From Molanna angustata (Eukaryota; Arthropoda; Insecta; Trichoptera; Molannidae): a stretch of 64,000 nt of DNA. The stretch lies in assembly GCA_963576475.1 (NCBI GenBank), contig OY754990.1, positions 14,501,061-14,565,060 of the forward strand. The letters are read 5' to 3'. The notes under the pieces were generated by a model. The model was not told where the DNA came from, did not search any database, and saw nothing but the letters and a program-made list of their open reading frames with translations. Shown here in pieces: positions 49,611-61,046 of the stretch (position 1 is the first letter of the stretch; each line of letters starts with the position of its first letter). Made by a program: the position numbers and the translations under genes.

Positions 49611-51020
49611 GTGCTTGCGCTACTTTCACCGATTATTCCTTTAATAAGTTCCCTTATCAATGACGATAATATTAACTACCTGCTGAGACTATTTAATGCC
49701 ATATATGACACAGGAAATATCCCCCAAGATTGTTTGAGATCCACTTTTGTGACATTGCCCAAAAAGCAGCACCCAAAGAAATGCGGTGATTATAGATTAA
49801 TCAACTTAATGAGTGTTAAAGCTCTTCCTTAAAATTATTCATGCACGGATTCGCAGTAAATGCGAACAGGACCTCGATGACACGCAATTTGGCTTCAGAA
49901 ATGCATTTGGTACAAGGGAAGCATTACTGGCTATTAATGTATTATTACAAAAATGCCGTGACCAGAGAAAAGAGGTATTTGCATGTTTCATAGATTATGA
50001 AAAGGCATTTGATAGGGTGAGACATCTGAACTTCATCCAAAACCTATATTGGCACCAAACAGCTGAAATCAGACGTGGAAATGTGACATCAGATGAAATA
50101 CCCATACAGCGAGGAGTACGGCAGGGTTGTATCTTGTCTCCTCTACTTTTCAACTTATACTCTGATTACGTATTTAAAAGAGCTCTCAACAACACCGAGA
50201 GGGGTATAAAAGTTAACGGCGTAGTAATTAATAATATCAGGTACGCCGATGATACTATATTACTGGCGGATTCTATTTCTGATCTCCAGGAACTGTTAAG
50301 CAATGTCAATATATTTGGTGAACATTTGGGCTAATCTATAAATGTAGCCAAAACAAAGTGGATGACATTTGGTCGATGTGAATATCCTGGTTCTTCCTTG
50401 CAATTAATGGGCAAGGTTATAGATAAGGTGGATAAATTTAATTACCTTGGCAGTATTCTTTCGGAGTCCCTTGGCCCGGATATGGAGATCAAGTGCAGAA
50501 TTGAGGTAGCAAGAGCAACCTATAAAATGAAATCTTTCTTCTGCAACAAAAAGCTAAATATGGACCTGAGACAGCGGATGATGAGATGTTATGTGTGGTC
50601 TGTGTTGCTATATGGCTGTGAGACTTGGACATTGAAGGTTAACACCATGAACAGGCTGGAAGCTTTTGAGATGTGGTTGCATCGCAGAATGCTCAAAATC
50701 CCTTGGACAGATCTGGTTACGAACTCAGAAGTCTTAAGCCGAGCCAGAACAACCAGGAAACTCTTGTCCACAGTAAAGGTCCGCAAGATCACATATCTGG
50801 GTCACATAATGAGGGGAGAGAAGTATCACTTGCTCCAACTAATACTGAAGGGCAAGATAGAAGGTCGCCGAGGGACTGGAAGGAGACAGATGTCCTGGCT
50901 GCGCAACATTATGGAATGGACCGGCTTCAGGACCGTGGAACAGATATTCCGAGCAGCACAGGACAGAGAGGGATTTGCCACAGTGATAGCCGACGTCGGG
51001 GGTTCCTGACATGGCACCGG
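49611..51020 (+). pseudogene. RTE-like LINE, RT domain to 3' end, decayed
   Basis: RT of an RTE-side LINE (no RNase H). Frame 1 gives IYDTGNIPQDCLRSTFVTLPKK, CGDYRLINLMS. A 1-base shift near 49812 moves to LKLFLKIIHARIRSK, QFGFRNAFGTREALL, motif A CFIDYEKAFDRV, motif B RGVRQGCILSPLLFNLYSD and the catalytic IRYADDTILLA. A TAA at 50332-50334 interrupts just before SINVAKTK. The rest (FNYLGSILSESL, YGCETWTL, ITYLGHIMRGEKY, GRRQMSWL) runs to the stop at 51009. Between AFDRVRHL and NLYWHQTAEI about 20 residues of the RT are missing, an internal deletion. The 3' end is ATGGCACCGGAAGAAGAAGA. 5'-truncated. Confidence 0.9.
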
Positions 51021-51597
51021 AAGAAGAAGATCAATGTAATTTTTGAAAGTTCTATATATTTGAATAATGTGTAAACAATACACCTGAATAATACAAAATT
51101 ATACTATTGCCATCTATGAGGTAACAAAGAAAGCTTTTTTTGTTGATCACTTAATATATTATGTTTACTAATAAAATTTCAAATTTGCTTTTTAGTTAAT
51201 TTTTCAAAAATTTTAGATATATTTGATAGTACAGTTTATAATTGAAATTTAAATAATTATGTAAAGAAGAAAAACGATTTCATCAATATGGAACCATCTT
51301 AAGGGCGAAAAATTTTGACTGTAAAAAAAAAATTTTTTTTAATATGTATAATATGATAAATTTAATACCTATATTGTATTAATTAATAAACATGCAATAT
51401 TAAGAATAAAATGTGTGAAAGAGAAGTATCACTTAGTTGATTTTGATATACTCATAATGTGTTTTTATTCAATGTCTAAATTATATTAAAAATATAATAA
51501 TTTGTTGTTTAAGTAGATTAATTTTATCTAATGTAACATGAACGTATAATGTAATGTCTGTTTTATTTTGACAAATATGAAAGAAATTTATATGAAA
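51021..51597. other. AT-rich intergenic sequence
   Basis: No gene seen. An AAGGGCGAAAAATTT at 51301 resembles the GGGCGAA motif of the TIR transposon but no paired end is found. Confidence 0.4.
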
Positions 51598-51626
51598 CTA
51601 GCGGACCCGACAGACGTTGTCCTGCA
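51598..51626 (-). other. Helitron-like 3' terminus, minus strand (candidate)
   Basis: Minus strand: CAGGACAACGTCTGTCGGGT, then CCGCTAG followed by T. A GACA...TGTC stem precedes CTAG by 7 bases. It resembles the terminus at 11613-11643 (CAGG..CAA..CG...TG.CGGG...CTAGT), so both may belong to one family. No 5' end found. Confidence 0.35.
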
Positions 51627-51800
51627 CAAAAGTTGGCTTGACTATTATTAGCTAGTTTAACAAACATAAAAATGGATGTGGATTAAAAGGAAGCAAGACA
51701 CATTACATACTTTGATATAAGTACCTATCGTTATAATACCACTTAAATCAGAATATACTTGTAAAAAACTATATAGCTTTATATATTAATAGAAAAAAAT

Positions 51801-51874
51801 ACACAAATAACTAAATAATTTCATAATATATTAAAAAATTTTAATATATTATGAAATTATTTAGTTATTTGTGT
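51801..51874. repeat. Perfect 36-bp-arm hairpin with 2-base loop
   Basis: Left arm starts ACACAAATAACTAAATAATT (51801-51836) and the right arm is its exact inverse (51839-51874), with AA between. Confidence 0.95.
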
Positions 51875-51884
51875 GCCATTTTCC

Positions 51885-51965
51885 AGCTCCTCTCCTGGAG
51901 AAGCTGAGCCGCATCCTTTCTGACCTCATCTTCCTACCGTAGCCTTAGTCTTCCTACCATTTCAA
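51885..51965 (-). pseudogene. Short degenerate scrap of an RTE-like LINE 3' end
   Basis: Minus strand GGTAGGAAGACTAAGGCTAC and GAGGTCAGAAAGGATGCGGC parallel the GRPRLRWQDEVRRDA-coding stretch of the LINE at 53955-55282 (inverse of about 54065-54115). No frame is preserved. Confidence 0.6.
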
Positions 51966-53940
51966 GCAAGTTCTGCTTTATTTTATTCTAGCAACACGAG
52001 CCAAGAATTGCATAATGAACAAGTAAAAATCGTAAAAAGATGATAAATTTATGTTTTTTAAAAGACGTTTTGCGAACCGAGAAAATAAATTATCAATAAG
52101 AATTAAATTTATTTAGATTATTTGAACCATTTAACAAGCATAAAATATAAATGGAGTTTATTTTAAAAGTTTTAACTTGCTTAAAAAAATTACAAAAAAG
52201 GCGCGATTTTTGAAAATTTTCAAAACTTTAAGTACGATGCGCGAACGGAAGATGTTAACCGATTTTAAAATTTTTTATGGCGTTTTTCTTCACATTACAA
52301 TAGGCAACTTTTCCGCACTAAAGCGTTTTGAAATTCAAAAAAAACTTTTTTTCGACCCACCCTAATAGGTATACTGGAGTGCTAAATGTTGTTCAAATGT
52401 TGTGCCGAGGTAGTAGAAAGAGACAGATAGTACAAGTGGCATTCCTATCTCTTTCTAGAACTCTCACTTCATACAATATATGAGTAATTTTGAAGAATAG
52501 AATGAGTTTATCCGATAATGATGTAATTCAATCAAATGAAAAATATACATAATCGGGTGTACATATATAGTAAAAGTAATATATAGATTATCATATATGA
52601 GTACAAATTACTTATTAGAAACATCTCGTAACTCAGAATATTAGAACATTTCTGTGAAACCATATATTTTTAAAACCAAGATTATAACTACTTACAAGTA
52701 TTTGCATTTTTTGAGATTATTTCTGTATTTAACATTTTTCCTTCCCACGCTGAGAATATTTTGTCATTAACTGTTCATTCAATTGAAAGTTTTAGCAGAA
52801 TTAATTCGGCGTTTTTCTATCAAAAAACACAAGATCATCAACGTTGATATAATATTTTTAGAACAGTTTTAAAAAAGTCACATTTTTTATGTATAAATAT
52901 ATATTTAATTTATTTAATAAATACGACTTAATAATTCATAAATGTACACAATTAAAAATATATGTCGACAGATAATACAATTAGATATTAAAAAAAAAAT
53001 ATAATATTATAGATGCATACTTGAGCATATGATTAAGAAAAATAAAAGCATAGTTATAAAATACATCAAATTATTCACAGTAAAAATTAAAATAAAAGCA
53101 TATCATTAATGACAAGTTTTAACAAATTAATAATAGCACAAGTTTTAATTAAAAAAAAAAAACAATTGCCATTAAAATTGAAACGTAAAAAAAAGCATAT
53201 TATTAAAATTGTGACAAATAACGTAGGACAAGTAAAAAAATACAATAAATAATTATCAGAAAAATTGAAACGTAAACCAGAGCATATTAATAATTATGAC
53301 AAATAAACACAAGTTATAAATGCAAGTAATAATTAATTATAATTAATTAGTAAATACAAGAAATAATGAAAGCAAAAGACCATATTAATTAATGCCAAAT
53401 GTTGTTATTAATACAAAAAATAATTTAATCACTCTGACAATGGACGTGGATCATCAGGCCTTTGTAGAGGGAATTTGGAAGCAATAATGGCATTATTGGT
53501 GACGATAATTGAGATTTACAAAACATAAATACATGACCAAATCTTACATAAATTTTAAATTACTGTAGGTATTTTAACAAACAATAAAATGTAGATCATA
53601 TTTTAATACAAATAGTTGAAATATTGTTGATATTACAGTAGCAATCTTTGAGGACGCCATTGTAAAGTTTTTTTACCCGTGAAAATTAATTCTGCTGTTA
53701 GGATAACAAATGTTTTGGCATCCAAAGGAGCTGCAGCATTAAACCATCATCTTTATTTTTTTTAATTTGTAGAAAGAAAAACAAATAATACCAAACACAG
53801 ACTTAAAACAACACGTCGAACTCAGGAAAATACACCAACTGGCAGCCAAACGCTATATGAATTGATGCTTAGAAAGAGACACGTATCCCACTTGCAGCGG
53901 CTATATTTGCACACGAGATCGGCACAAAATTATGTGTTTT
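51966..53940. other. AT-rich intergenic sequence with degenerate internal repeats
   Basis: No gene recognised. At about 53090-53400 a loose repeat of roughly 90-100 bp recurs (GCATATCATTAATGACAA, GCATATTATTAAAATTGTGA, GCATATTAATAATTATGACA, CCATATTAATTAATGCCAA), several times preceded by AAATTGAAACGTAAA. Confidence 0.5.
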
Positions 53941-53954
53941 GTTGTATGGACACT

Positions 53955-55282
53955 TCTTCTTCGATGGCGCTACAGCCCAAGTTGAGCCTTGGCCTCCTTC
54001 AACTTCTGCCTCCAACCCCGTCTGTCCTCAGCTGCCGTCCTCCAGTTTGTAATGCTTAGGAGCTGTACCGCATCCCTCCTCACCTCGTCCTGCCATCGCA
54101 ACCTGGGTCTTCCTATCTTCCTTTTTCCTCCTGGATGATCAGTCATAATTCTCTTGGGAATTCGCATATTTGGCATTCTCTGAACATGTCCAGCCCATCT
54201 CAATCTCGATAGTCTTATATATGTTGAGATACTGGGTGTTTCATATATTCTGGACAGTTCATCGTTTTGCCTTATAGGCCACTCTTCCCCATCCTTCACT
54301 GGTCCACATATGCGGCGGAGAACTTTCCTCTCAAATATATCCAAAGCTTCAGCAGATTTTATTGTAAGTGTCAACGCCTCGCACCCATATGTAACCACAG
54401 TCCTTATAATTGTCTTGTATAGGATAATTTTGGTTTTTCTATGGACGTTTCGAGATTTAAACACTGGTACCAAGGAGAAGTATGTCCTGTTACCTGCTGA
54501 GATTCTTTTCTTTATTTCCTCCGCTTCCTCATTGCATTCCGTGAGATGAGATCCCAAGTATGTGAATTGATTGACTGATTCGAATGTGTGATTCTCTGCT
54601 AGCTGCACGTTTCCTCTTGTTCTATTAGGTGCGTTTCGGCTTTGTATCATAAACTTTGTCTTTTCGTTATTAATCTTTAAGCCCACCTCATGTGCTGCAG
54701 ATACCAGGGGGTCGAGAACTTCCTTAATGGCTGTTTGGGTTCTTCCAAGTATACTTAGGTCATCCGCATATCCCACTATCTGACTACTTTTGAAACATAT
54801 ATTAGAGCCATTGTCAACTGGTGTTCTGCGGACAACGTATTCCAGGGCGAGGTTGAAAAGAGTAGGAGCCAGACTATCTCCTTGCTTCAATCCCTGTGTG
54901 ATTGCAAAAGTCTCTGTTAAATCACCCTGCACCTTAACTCTACATTGTGAGTTGGTCATTGTCATTTTCACGAGTCTTACTAATTTAGGTGAAATTTGAA
55001 ATTGTAAGAGGATATCATACAATTTTTCTCTATCAATTGAGTCGTATGCTTGCTTGAAGTCAATAAACAACTGGTAGATATCTATATCGAACTTCCAACA
55101 TTTTGCCAAAATTTGACGGACAGTGAATAGTTGGTCCGTTGTGGATCTACCCGCTCTAAAGCCTGCCTGATATTCCCCCAGAATGTTCTCAGCATATGGC
55201 TCAAGTCTTCTTTTTAATATAATCGTGAGTAGTTTGTAGGCAGTACATAATAGTGATATCCCCCTAAAGTTTTCGCACTTTA
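53955..55282 (-). mobile_element. 5'-truncated RTE-like LINE with target duplication
   Basis: 1328 bp on the minus strand. It ends, in its own 3' direction, with CGCCATCGAAGAAGAAG against the duplicated target. The 5' break falls just inside the RT (LKCENFRGISLL). The frame is open throughout, so this is one of the youngest LINE copies in the window. Confidence 0.93.
53970..55282 (-). CDS. Reverse transcriptase fragment of the RTE-like LINE
   Basis: About 437 codons open to the stop at 53970. Motifs in order: CENFRGISLLCTAYKLLT, GEYQAGFRAGRSTTDQLF, motif A FIDFKQAYDSI, motif B QGLKQGDSLAPTLFNLALEY, catalytic VGYADDLSILG, FTYLGSHLTE, TYGCEALTL, then the C-terminal tail RLRWAGHVQRM, GRPRLRWQDEVRRDA, ending KEAKAQLGL. 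No RNase H. The N-terminal endonuclease and RT fingers are lost by truncation. An upstream Met at 55334 lies in flanking DNA beyond the target duplication and is not the real start. Confidence 0.9.
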
Positions 55283-55296
55283 GTTGTATGGACACT

Positions 55297-55557
55297 AGCA
55301 CTCCAGTATACCTATAGCTCATTGGTGTATACATTTAAACACTTTGGCGCCAAATTTATAAAACATAGACGATGTCAGAAAATTTGTCATGTAAATACAC
55401 TTTTTGTCGGGAAAACGCTTTTCCCGCCAATTCCGGTCGTATAAATAGTGGCACCGTATATTTTTAGTCGCATGCGACGCTTTTTGTGACGTCATTTCAA
55501 TAATAGTCCATAGATAAAATAGATTGTACAAAAATTTGGTGTTAAAAAAGGGAATCA
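55297..55557. other. Sequence upstream of the duplicated zinc-finger 3' end
   Basis: No gene recognised. It holds GCCGCCAATTCC-like and TATAAATAG (55440-55448) followed by a GC-richer patch with GTCGCATGCGAC, which has some look of a promoter, but no transcript can be assigned. Confidence 0.35.
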
Positions 55558-55747
55558 TTAAAAATAATATTATTAGTGTTTCATTTGCACAAGACAAAAT
55601 AAAAACATAACCTCAACATAGCATATATACAAGAATAAACCTAATGTTAAATAAACTAAAAATAATGACAGAAATACATTATATACAACACACTAACTTT
55701 GATTTACAGACTAAAAAATAATATGCTACATAGATGTCTGATTTTCA
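55558..55747. repeat. 190-bp direct repeat, copy 1
   Basis: Matches 56019-56208 at an offset of 461 bp with only about four substitutions. It contains the last codons and stop of the zinc-finger gene plus its 3' flank. Confidence 0.93.
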
Positions 55748-56018
55748 TCATCATCATCATCATTGGCGCTACAGCCCACTGTGAGCCTTGGCCTCCTCCA
55801 GAATTTTTCGCCATTTAGACCGGTCCATCGCCTGCATTCTCCAGTTTGTCACGCCAATCCTCTTTAGATCCTCCTGTACGCCGTCCATCCACCGCAGCTT
55901 GGGTCTCCCCACACCACATCTCCCCTCCAGTCGTGTGTCGAGAATCTTCTTTGGGATTCGGCATTCCTCCATTCGCTGAACGTGCCCTAACCATTGAAGC
56001 CGGTGTATTTTAATATAT
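55748..56018 (-). pseudogene. RTE-like LINE 3' scrap between the 190-bp repeats
   Basis: Minus-strand frame RLQWLGHVQRMEECRIPKKI, GVGRPKLRWMDGVQEDL, WRKILEEAKAHSGL, stop, then TGGGCTGTAGCGCCAATGAT and (GAT)n against copy 1 of the direct repeat. Only the C-terminal ~80 codons remain. Related to, but distinct from, the 53955-55282 element. Confidence 0.88.
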
Positions 56019-56208
56019 TTAAAAATAATATTATTAGTGTTTCATTTGCACAAGACAAAATAAAAATATAACCTCAACACAGCAGATATACACGAATAAA
56101 CCTAATGTTAAATAAACTAAAAATAATGACAGAAATACATTATATACAACACACTAACTTTGATTTACAGACTAAAAAATAATATGCTACATAGATGTCT
56201 GATTTTCA
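56019..56208. repeat. 190-bp direct repeat, copy 2 (zinc-finger 3' end)
   Basis: The copy in place at the end of the zinc-finger gene; the minus-strand reading GENQTSM-stop (stop 56187-56189) lies inside it. Confidence 0.93.
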
Positions 56209-57338
56209 CCCGAATGAATAAGTGTATGTTGATTTAAATGCCTTTTTAAAGAAAATGTCTTCCCACAGACATTGCATTCATGTGGTTTTTCGCCCGAATG
56301 CGTTACTTTATGTATGGTTAAATGTCCTTTTCGATAAAATGTTTTCCCACAGACATTGCATTCATATAGTTTTACACCCGAATGAATTAGTATATGTTGG
56401 TATAAACATCATTTTAAAGAAAATGTCTTCCCACAGTCATTGCATTCATGTGGTTTTTCACCCTTATGTTGGTATAAATGTCTGGTTAAATCCGTTTTTC
56501 GAGAAAATGTCTTCCCACAGACATTGCATTCATGTGGTTTTTCACCCGAATGCGTTACTTTATGTATAGTTAAATGTTCTTTTCGAGAAAATGTCTTCCC
56601 ACAGACATTGCATTCATGTGGTTTTTCACCCGAATGCGTTACTTTATGTATAGTTAAATGTTCTTTTCGAGAAAATGTCTTCCCACAGACATTACATTCA
56701 TGTGGTTTTTCACCCGTATGTTGGTATAAATGTCTGGTTAAATCCGTTTTTCGAGAAAATGTCTTCCCACAGACATTGCATTCATGTGGTTTTTCACCCA
56801 AATGCGTTACTTTATGCCTGGTTACATCTGTTTTTCGAGAAAATGTCTTCCAACAGACATTGCATTCATGTGGTTTTTTACCCGAATGAATATGTGAATG
56901 ATGATTTAAATTACTTTTTAAAGAAAATGTCTTCCCACAGACATTGCATTCATGCGGTTTCTCACTCGAATGCGTTACTTTATGTATAGTTAAATTTTCT
57001 TTTCGAGAAAATGTCTTTCCACAGACATTGCATTCGTGTGGTTTTTCACCCGAATGCGTTACTTTATGTCTGGTTACATTTCTTTTTCGAGAAAATGTCT
57101 TCCCACAGACATTGCATTCATGTGGTTTATCACCCGAATGAGTCAGAATATGTATAGGTATATTTATTTTTTCTTCATTTTCAATGACCGATTGCTCTTC
57201 AATTTCTTTTTTTAAATCTATTTCACATTCTTCAATTAAGAATTCAGGAAAATCGTCACCAATATATTTGCCATTTGAAGGAGTACATTCCTCTTTTATT
57301 ATCATATTTGTCCTTTGGTTCACTGGAATGTCCATTGT
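56187..57338 (-). CDS. C2H2 zinc-finger protein, in-frame stop before last fingers
   Basis: A likely nuclear DNA-binding regulator. The exon begins after a TTTTTTCAG acceptor at 57339; the first Met (57335) gives MDIPVNQRTNMIIKEECTP and an acidic N-terminal region, then tandem C2H2 fingers of the form HECNVCGKTFSRK..LT.HKVTH joined by SGEKP linkers. Eight complete fingers precede a TGA at 56409-56411 (FSLK-stop-CLYQH) in the ninth. The same frame then continues through two more fingers to GENQTSM and a TAG at 56187-56189. The product is thus about 308 residues, or 382 if the TGA is read through or is an error. Finger 4 has CNVCW in place of CNVCG. Fingers are nearly identical to one another, including at DNA level. 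An upstream non-coding or short coding exon is likely but not identified. Confidence 0.85.
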
Positions 57339-58409
57339 CTGAAAAAATATACAGAAGACATATTTAAAAAAAACGTTTTCCTTCTGTATCATTGCAATAT
57401 GGCTAGACATTAGTTCGCTAGTAAAATTTATCTTGGAAGAAAGCAACTTTCACAAGCATTAAAACTAACCTAAATTAATTTGAAAAGATACGTAATACCT
57501 ACATGCGTAATATTGTAATTTGCGTATTATTATTTGTTTGAATGAATCGTTTTAAATGATTTTTTATTATGAAACACACGAATATTTGTGATAGTTTTTT
57601 TAGAATCTTAGAATGGTGATTTTTTCGGACGAGGCTGTCCCGACAGTAAGCTACAATAGTACAATCATTCCGTGCGTAATATGAATACTAGCAGCAGTGC
57701 GCGTGTGCAATGAAATGTCACTTTTATTACACGTGCCTGTCCCGACAGAAAGCTAAAATCATCCGCTCGTAATATGGAGCCTAGTATGAACGATACGGAA
57801 TCGATACTTGTCACCCAATAATTGGGAGATCCGTGTGATACCTATTACTTGTCACAAAAGTTAAAATTAAAATGGTAGTATGAGCTGAGTGAATTCGTAA
57901 GTGACCGATAGGAGGCGCGGCGGCGTGGTGAAATTATTATTTTTTTTTTGTAAGGCAGCCAGTCCCTATACAGGACTATTTGTGCCAAGCGGTGAAATTA
58001 TGAAACATACAACTTTTCAGCGTTTCTTAAAAATGGCGCATTTGCATTACGTTTTGGATATTTATTTTATTTATTTATTTCTTTCTTAAGGTTACATACA
58101 GTTTTTTAATATAACATATATTTTCAAAATGAATTAATAAATACAAAAACCAAGATTGTAACGCCAATTACTATGTTACGGTCATACAATAAAAATATAT
58201 AACTATATATAATATACAATAATATACCTATAACTCTATATAATTATGTATATACCCATAGAAAAAGTATATTTGTATAAAAAAAGGAAAAATTTCCGTG
58301 GGTATATACATACAAAATGACAAAATATAAAAACCTTACAAGGATAAGAAACAAAAAATACAAAGCAAATCAATATTAAGTAAACATAAAATAGATGCAT
58401 ACAAGCTAG
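57339..58409. other. Upstream region of the zinc-finger gene, with repeated motif
   Basis: No coding sequence supported. CTGTCCCGACAG, itself a near palindrome, occurs at 57635-57646 and 57737-57748. Each is followed by AAGCTA.AAT and, a little later, CGTAATATG, so about 55 bp is duplicated 102 bp apart. The part from about 58230 to 58409 looks like the 3' UTR of the LINE split by the LTR element. Confidence 0.5.
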
Positions 58410-59365
58410 TGATACCGGCCGGTCAGTCGTCACGAGTGACGTGAGCGAGAGAAATCCGACGCCCCTATATGACGTGCGAGTATTTTCGGGTACCTACCCA
58501 AAATACCGCGGGAAGCACCATTCATTTTTGGGGAAATATTTTTTTTTATTACTTGGGATATTTTTATTTATAAAATGGGAACATTTTGTCTTGTCAGCTG
58601 GGAGAAAAAAAGGCGCGCTGAGTTTTGCCGCGTGTAAAAAGAATTTTAATTTAAAAAAAGAGGAACGATTCTTTTAGCATTATTTTATTTTTTTTCAAAA
58701 AGGAAATTTTTTTAAAGTCTGGCCGAGCCGCCAGCAGTAGAAATTAATAAATAACTTCTCGTCTCAAGTCCGGTGCCCCAGAGCCGGCAATAATTTTTAT
58801 TGTATTTTTTTCTACCCAACGAAAGTAAGAAACTCTAACTTGAGCCAAGCCTGGTGCAGCTGGCTGGGTTTTTCCTGAGACTGTTGCCTTAGCTGAACCG
58901 TAGAGGCCTTTGCGCGTTTCGGCGAGTCGCCTGCCAGGGTTTCGTCCGACGGATTCCCTCGGTCAGATTGTGCCACCTAGGTGTTTCCATCGGCTCTAAG
59001 CCAACTATAATTTTTAAATCTTCTTTGCATACGTTGGGCTGAACACGGACCTTCCCAGTGGCCGAGGACGTCCACCAACCCGTAGGTCAGCGCAGACTAC
59101 GCCTGGTGGGCTGTCGATCCACCATCATCGACAGGGGTCCAAGCTGGGAGACCACGTCCTCACGGTGAGTGGCCTTTAAGTGTTCTCTTACCTTGGTCCA
59201 GTAGTATTTAACAGTTTATCCGAGGGGAGTGACACGTTGAGACGACGCTTCACGTCGTCCCTAGCGCTCCACCTAAACTGCACACGTCTACGCTGAGTGC
59301 TGTTCGGAGCTGGTCAGCGGCCTTGCCATCTGAGTCTCCGGACAGCGTGAAGCGAAGGAGTGTCA
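58410..59365 (+). repeat. 5' LTR (956 bp)
   Basis: Starts TGATACCGGCCGGTCAGTCG, ends AGCGAAGGAGTGTCA. A TTTTTATTTATAAAATGG stretch could hold a TATA-like box. Short frames inside are not genes. Confidence 0.95.
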
Positions 59366-59439
59366 GATTGTCTCCCAACAGAGGGGCCTTCCATCCAAAC
59401 GAGAGAGTTTGGACGAACCAGCGACCCTGAGTGGAACTC

Positions 59440-60960
59440 TCAGAATGGGCAAATTATAAATAATTTTTATATTAAGTATTGTTACAAGTGGCAATGGAAA
59501 ACCCATTGTATGCTGGACATTCATAGTAGAGAATGTTATTTTAAATTCATTCTATTTGAAATACAAATGGGAAACAATTTATAAGTAAATAATGTTTTAT
59601 TCTTGTTTTATTGTTATAAATATAGTGTTTTACAAATTGAGTATAAGGAAACAATTTTAAAGTGAATGGTAAATAATAAAAGGTACGATTGGCGCTCAGT
59701 GTGTCTCAATGATGTGTTTTCACATAGGGTATTGTATTATTAAAGGATTAATATAGATACTAAATAGTAATCTTAAAGTTTAACGGTTTAATATAGATAC
59801 TAAATGGTTATCTTAAAGAGACAAATATAATGAATGTAACATATGTACATAATAAAAGTAAAGCTTATCATAGGCTATTGTGTACATATCTAAGAGACTG
59901 ATATCGAGTCAACGTTGAATGTCAGGTTAAAGAACCATAATGATTCATTTTAATTGAAGCCCAGTTGCACTGCAAATGTTGGAGCTGTGAATATAAAATT
60001 CTTTGTAGAACGAGTCACGAATGATCGTTGGAATCGCCCATCAGTTGTGATACTCCGTGATTGTCGATTTTGGTTCGATATCGATCTCTTGTAGCTGGCT
60101 ATTGCTGTCATGAGTGAATTTGGCCGTCACGTCAGTGTTGAAGTTGGTTTGAGATATATATTGTGTAATTGGCCGTAGTTAGATGATTCAGAAGTTGTCC
60201 GTCACTGGCAAAAGCTGCTTCAGACACCTGACAAACGTTGCATTGCAGTTTGTTGTATAAAAAAAAGCTCAAATTGAATAATGTTGTGCTGAGGCTGAAT
60301 CAAACTGATTTATATAGTTAAATTTTGACAGTGACAGCGCCAAGCCATAGAGAAAATATTGTCTTCAAAATATTTTTACTATGAATAATATATATGGCTA
60401 TCAAAAGTCATACCAAAAAAATATTTTTAAATCGTTCTGAACAAGATCGTTAATTAATTTTACTAAAGAAAAATATATGTGATAATTAGTGCAAATTCCA
60501 TTATTTTTATATTGATATTCCTTATTCATAATTTATTACTTATTCATAATTATTTTTTTATTATTGATATTCGAGTTTGGATTAATTATTACTTATTTAT
60601 AATTATTTTTTTTATTATTGATATTCGAGTTTGGATTAATTATTATTTATTTATAATTATTTTTTTTTATTATTGATATTCGTGTTTGGATTATTTGTTA
60701 TATATTTATAGTTATTTCAAATAATCGATAATTGTGTTTTAAATTATAATTGCTTGTTCTTAATTATTTTAAGGTTTTATTTTTATTTATTGATTTAATT
60801 GTTGATTGTTATTTATAATTATTTTAAGAATTGATTTTATTTATTGCCATTTGTTTATTAATTGAATTAACAACATTTATTTTAATTTTCAACACTCCAG
60901 TGTTTATTGATGATTATTTATTGTGTTTTTATCAACGCCGATTTTATAGAGTATATTTAA
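59440..60960. other. AT-rich filler inside the LTR element
   Basis: Base composition is quite unlike the GC-rich LTR and pol on either side, and no gag or protease frame is seen. It includes a 40-bp duplication (TAATATAGATACTAAAT near 59747 and 59790) and a three-fold ~54-bp repeat (60540-60700). Confidence 0.7.
60540..60700. repeat. ~54-bp AT-rich tandem repeat, 3 copies
   Basis: The phrase TTATTGATATTCGAGTTTGG followed by ATTAATTATTA recurs with GATATTCG at 60566, 60620 and 60675; the third copy has CGTGTT. Confidence 0.88.
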
Positions 60961-61046
60961 TTGAATAATTTGATGTAATTAACTGTTTTGCGGTTATCCC
61001 TTACCGGTTCGAACTACCCCGTTCTGAGAGAATCGATTCAGGGCGC

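Larger units (their letters stand above)
53941..55296. repeat. 14-bp target-site duplication around a LINE
   Basis: GTTGTATGGACACT occurs at 53941-53954 and 55283-55296, directly bounding the minus-strand LINE. Confidence 0.93.

Noticed and set aside
52177..52365. Small lysine-rich open frame
   Set aside because: AT-driven composition, no upstream signal, no family recognised.
56222..57141. Plus-strand open frames with repeated HRHCIHVVFHPN
   Set aside because: Antisense image of the tandem zinc fingers; the repetition comes from the finger DNA.
58441..58677. Open frame in the LTR (and the same in the 3' LTR)
   Set aside because: It is non-coding LTR sequence; no recognisable protein and no independent evidence.
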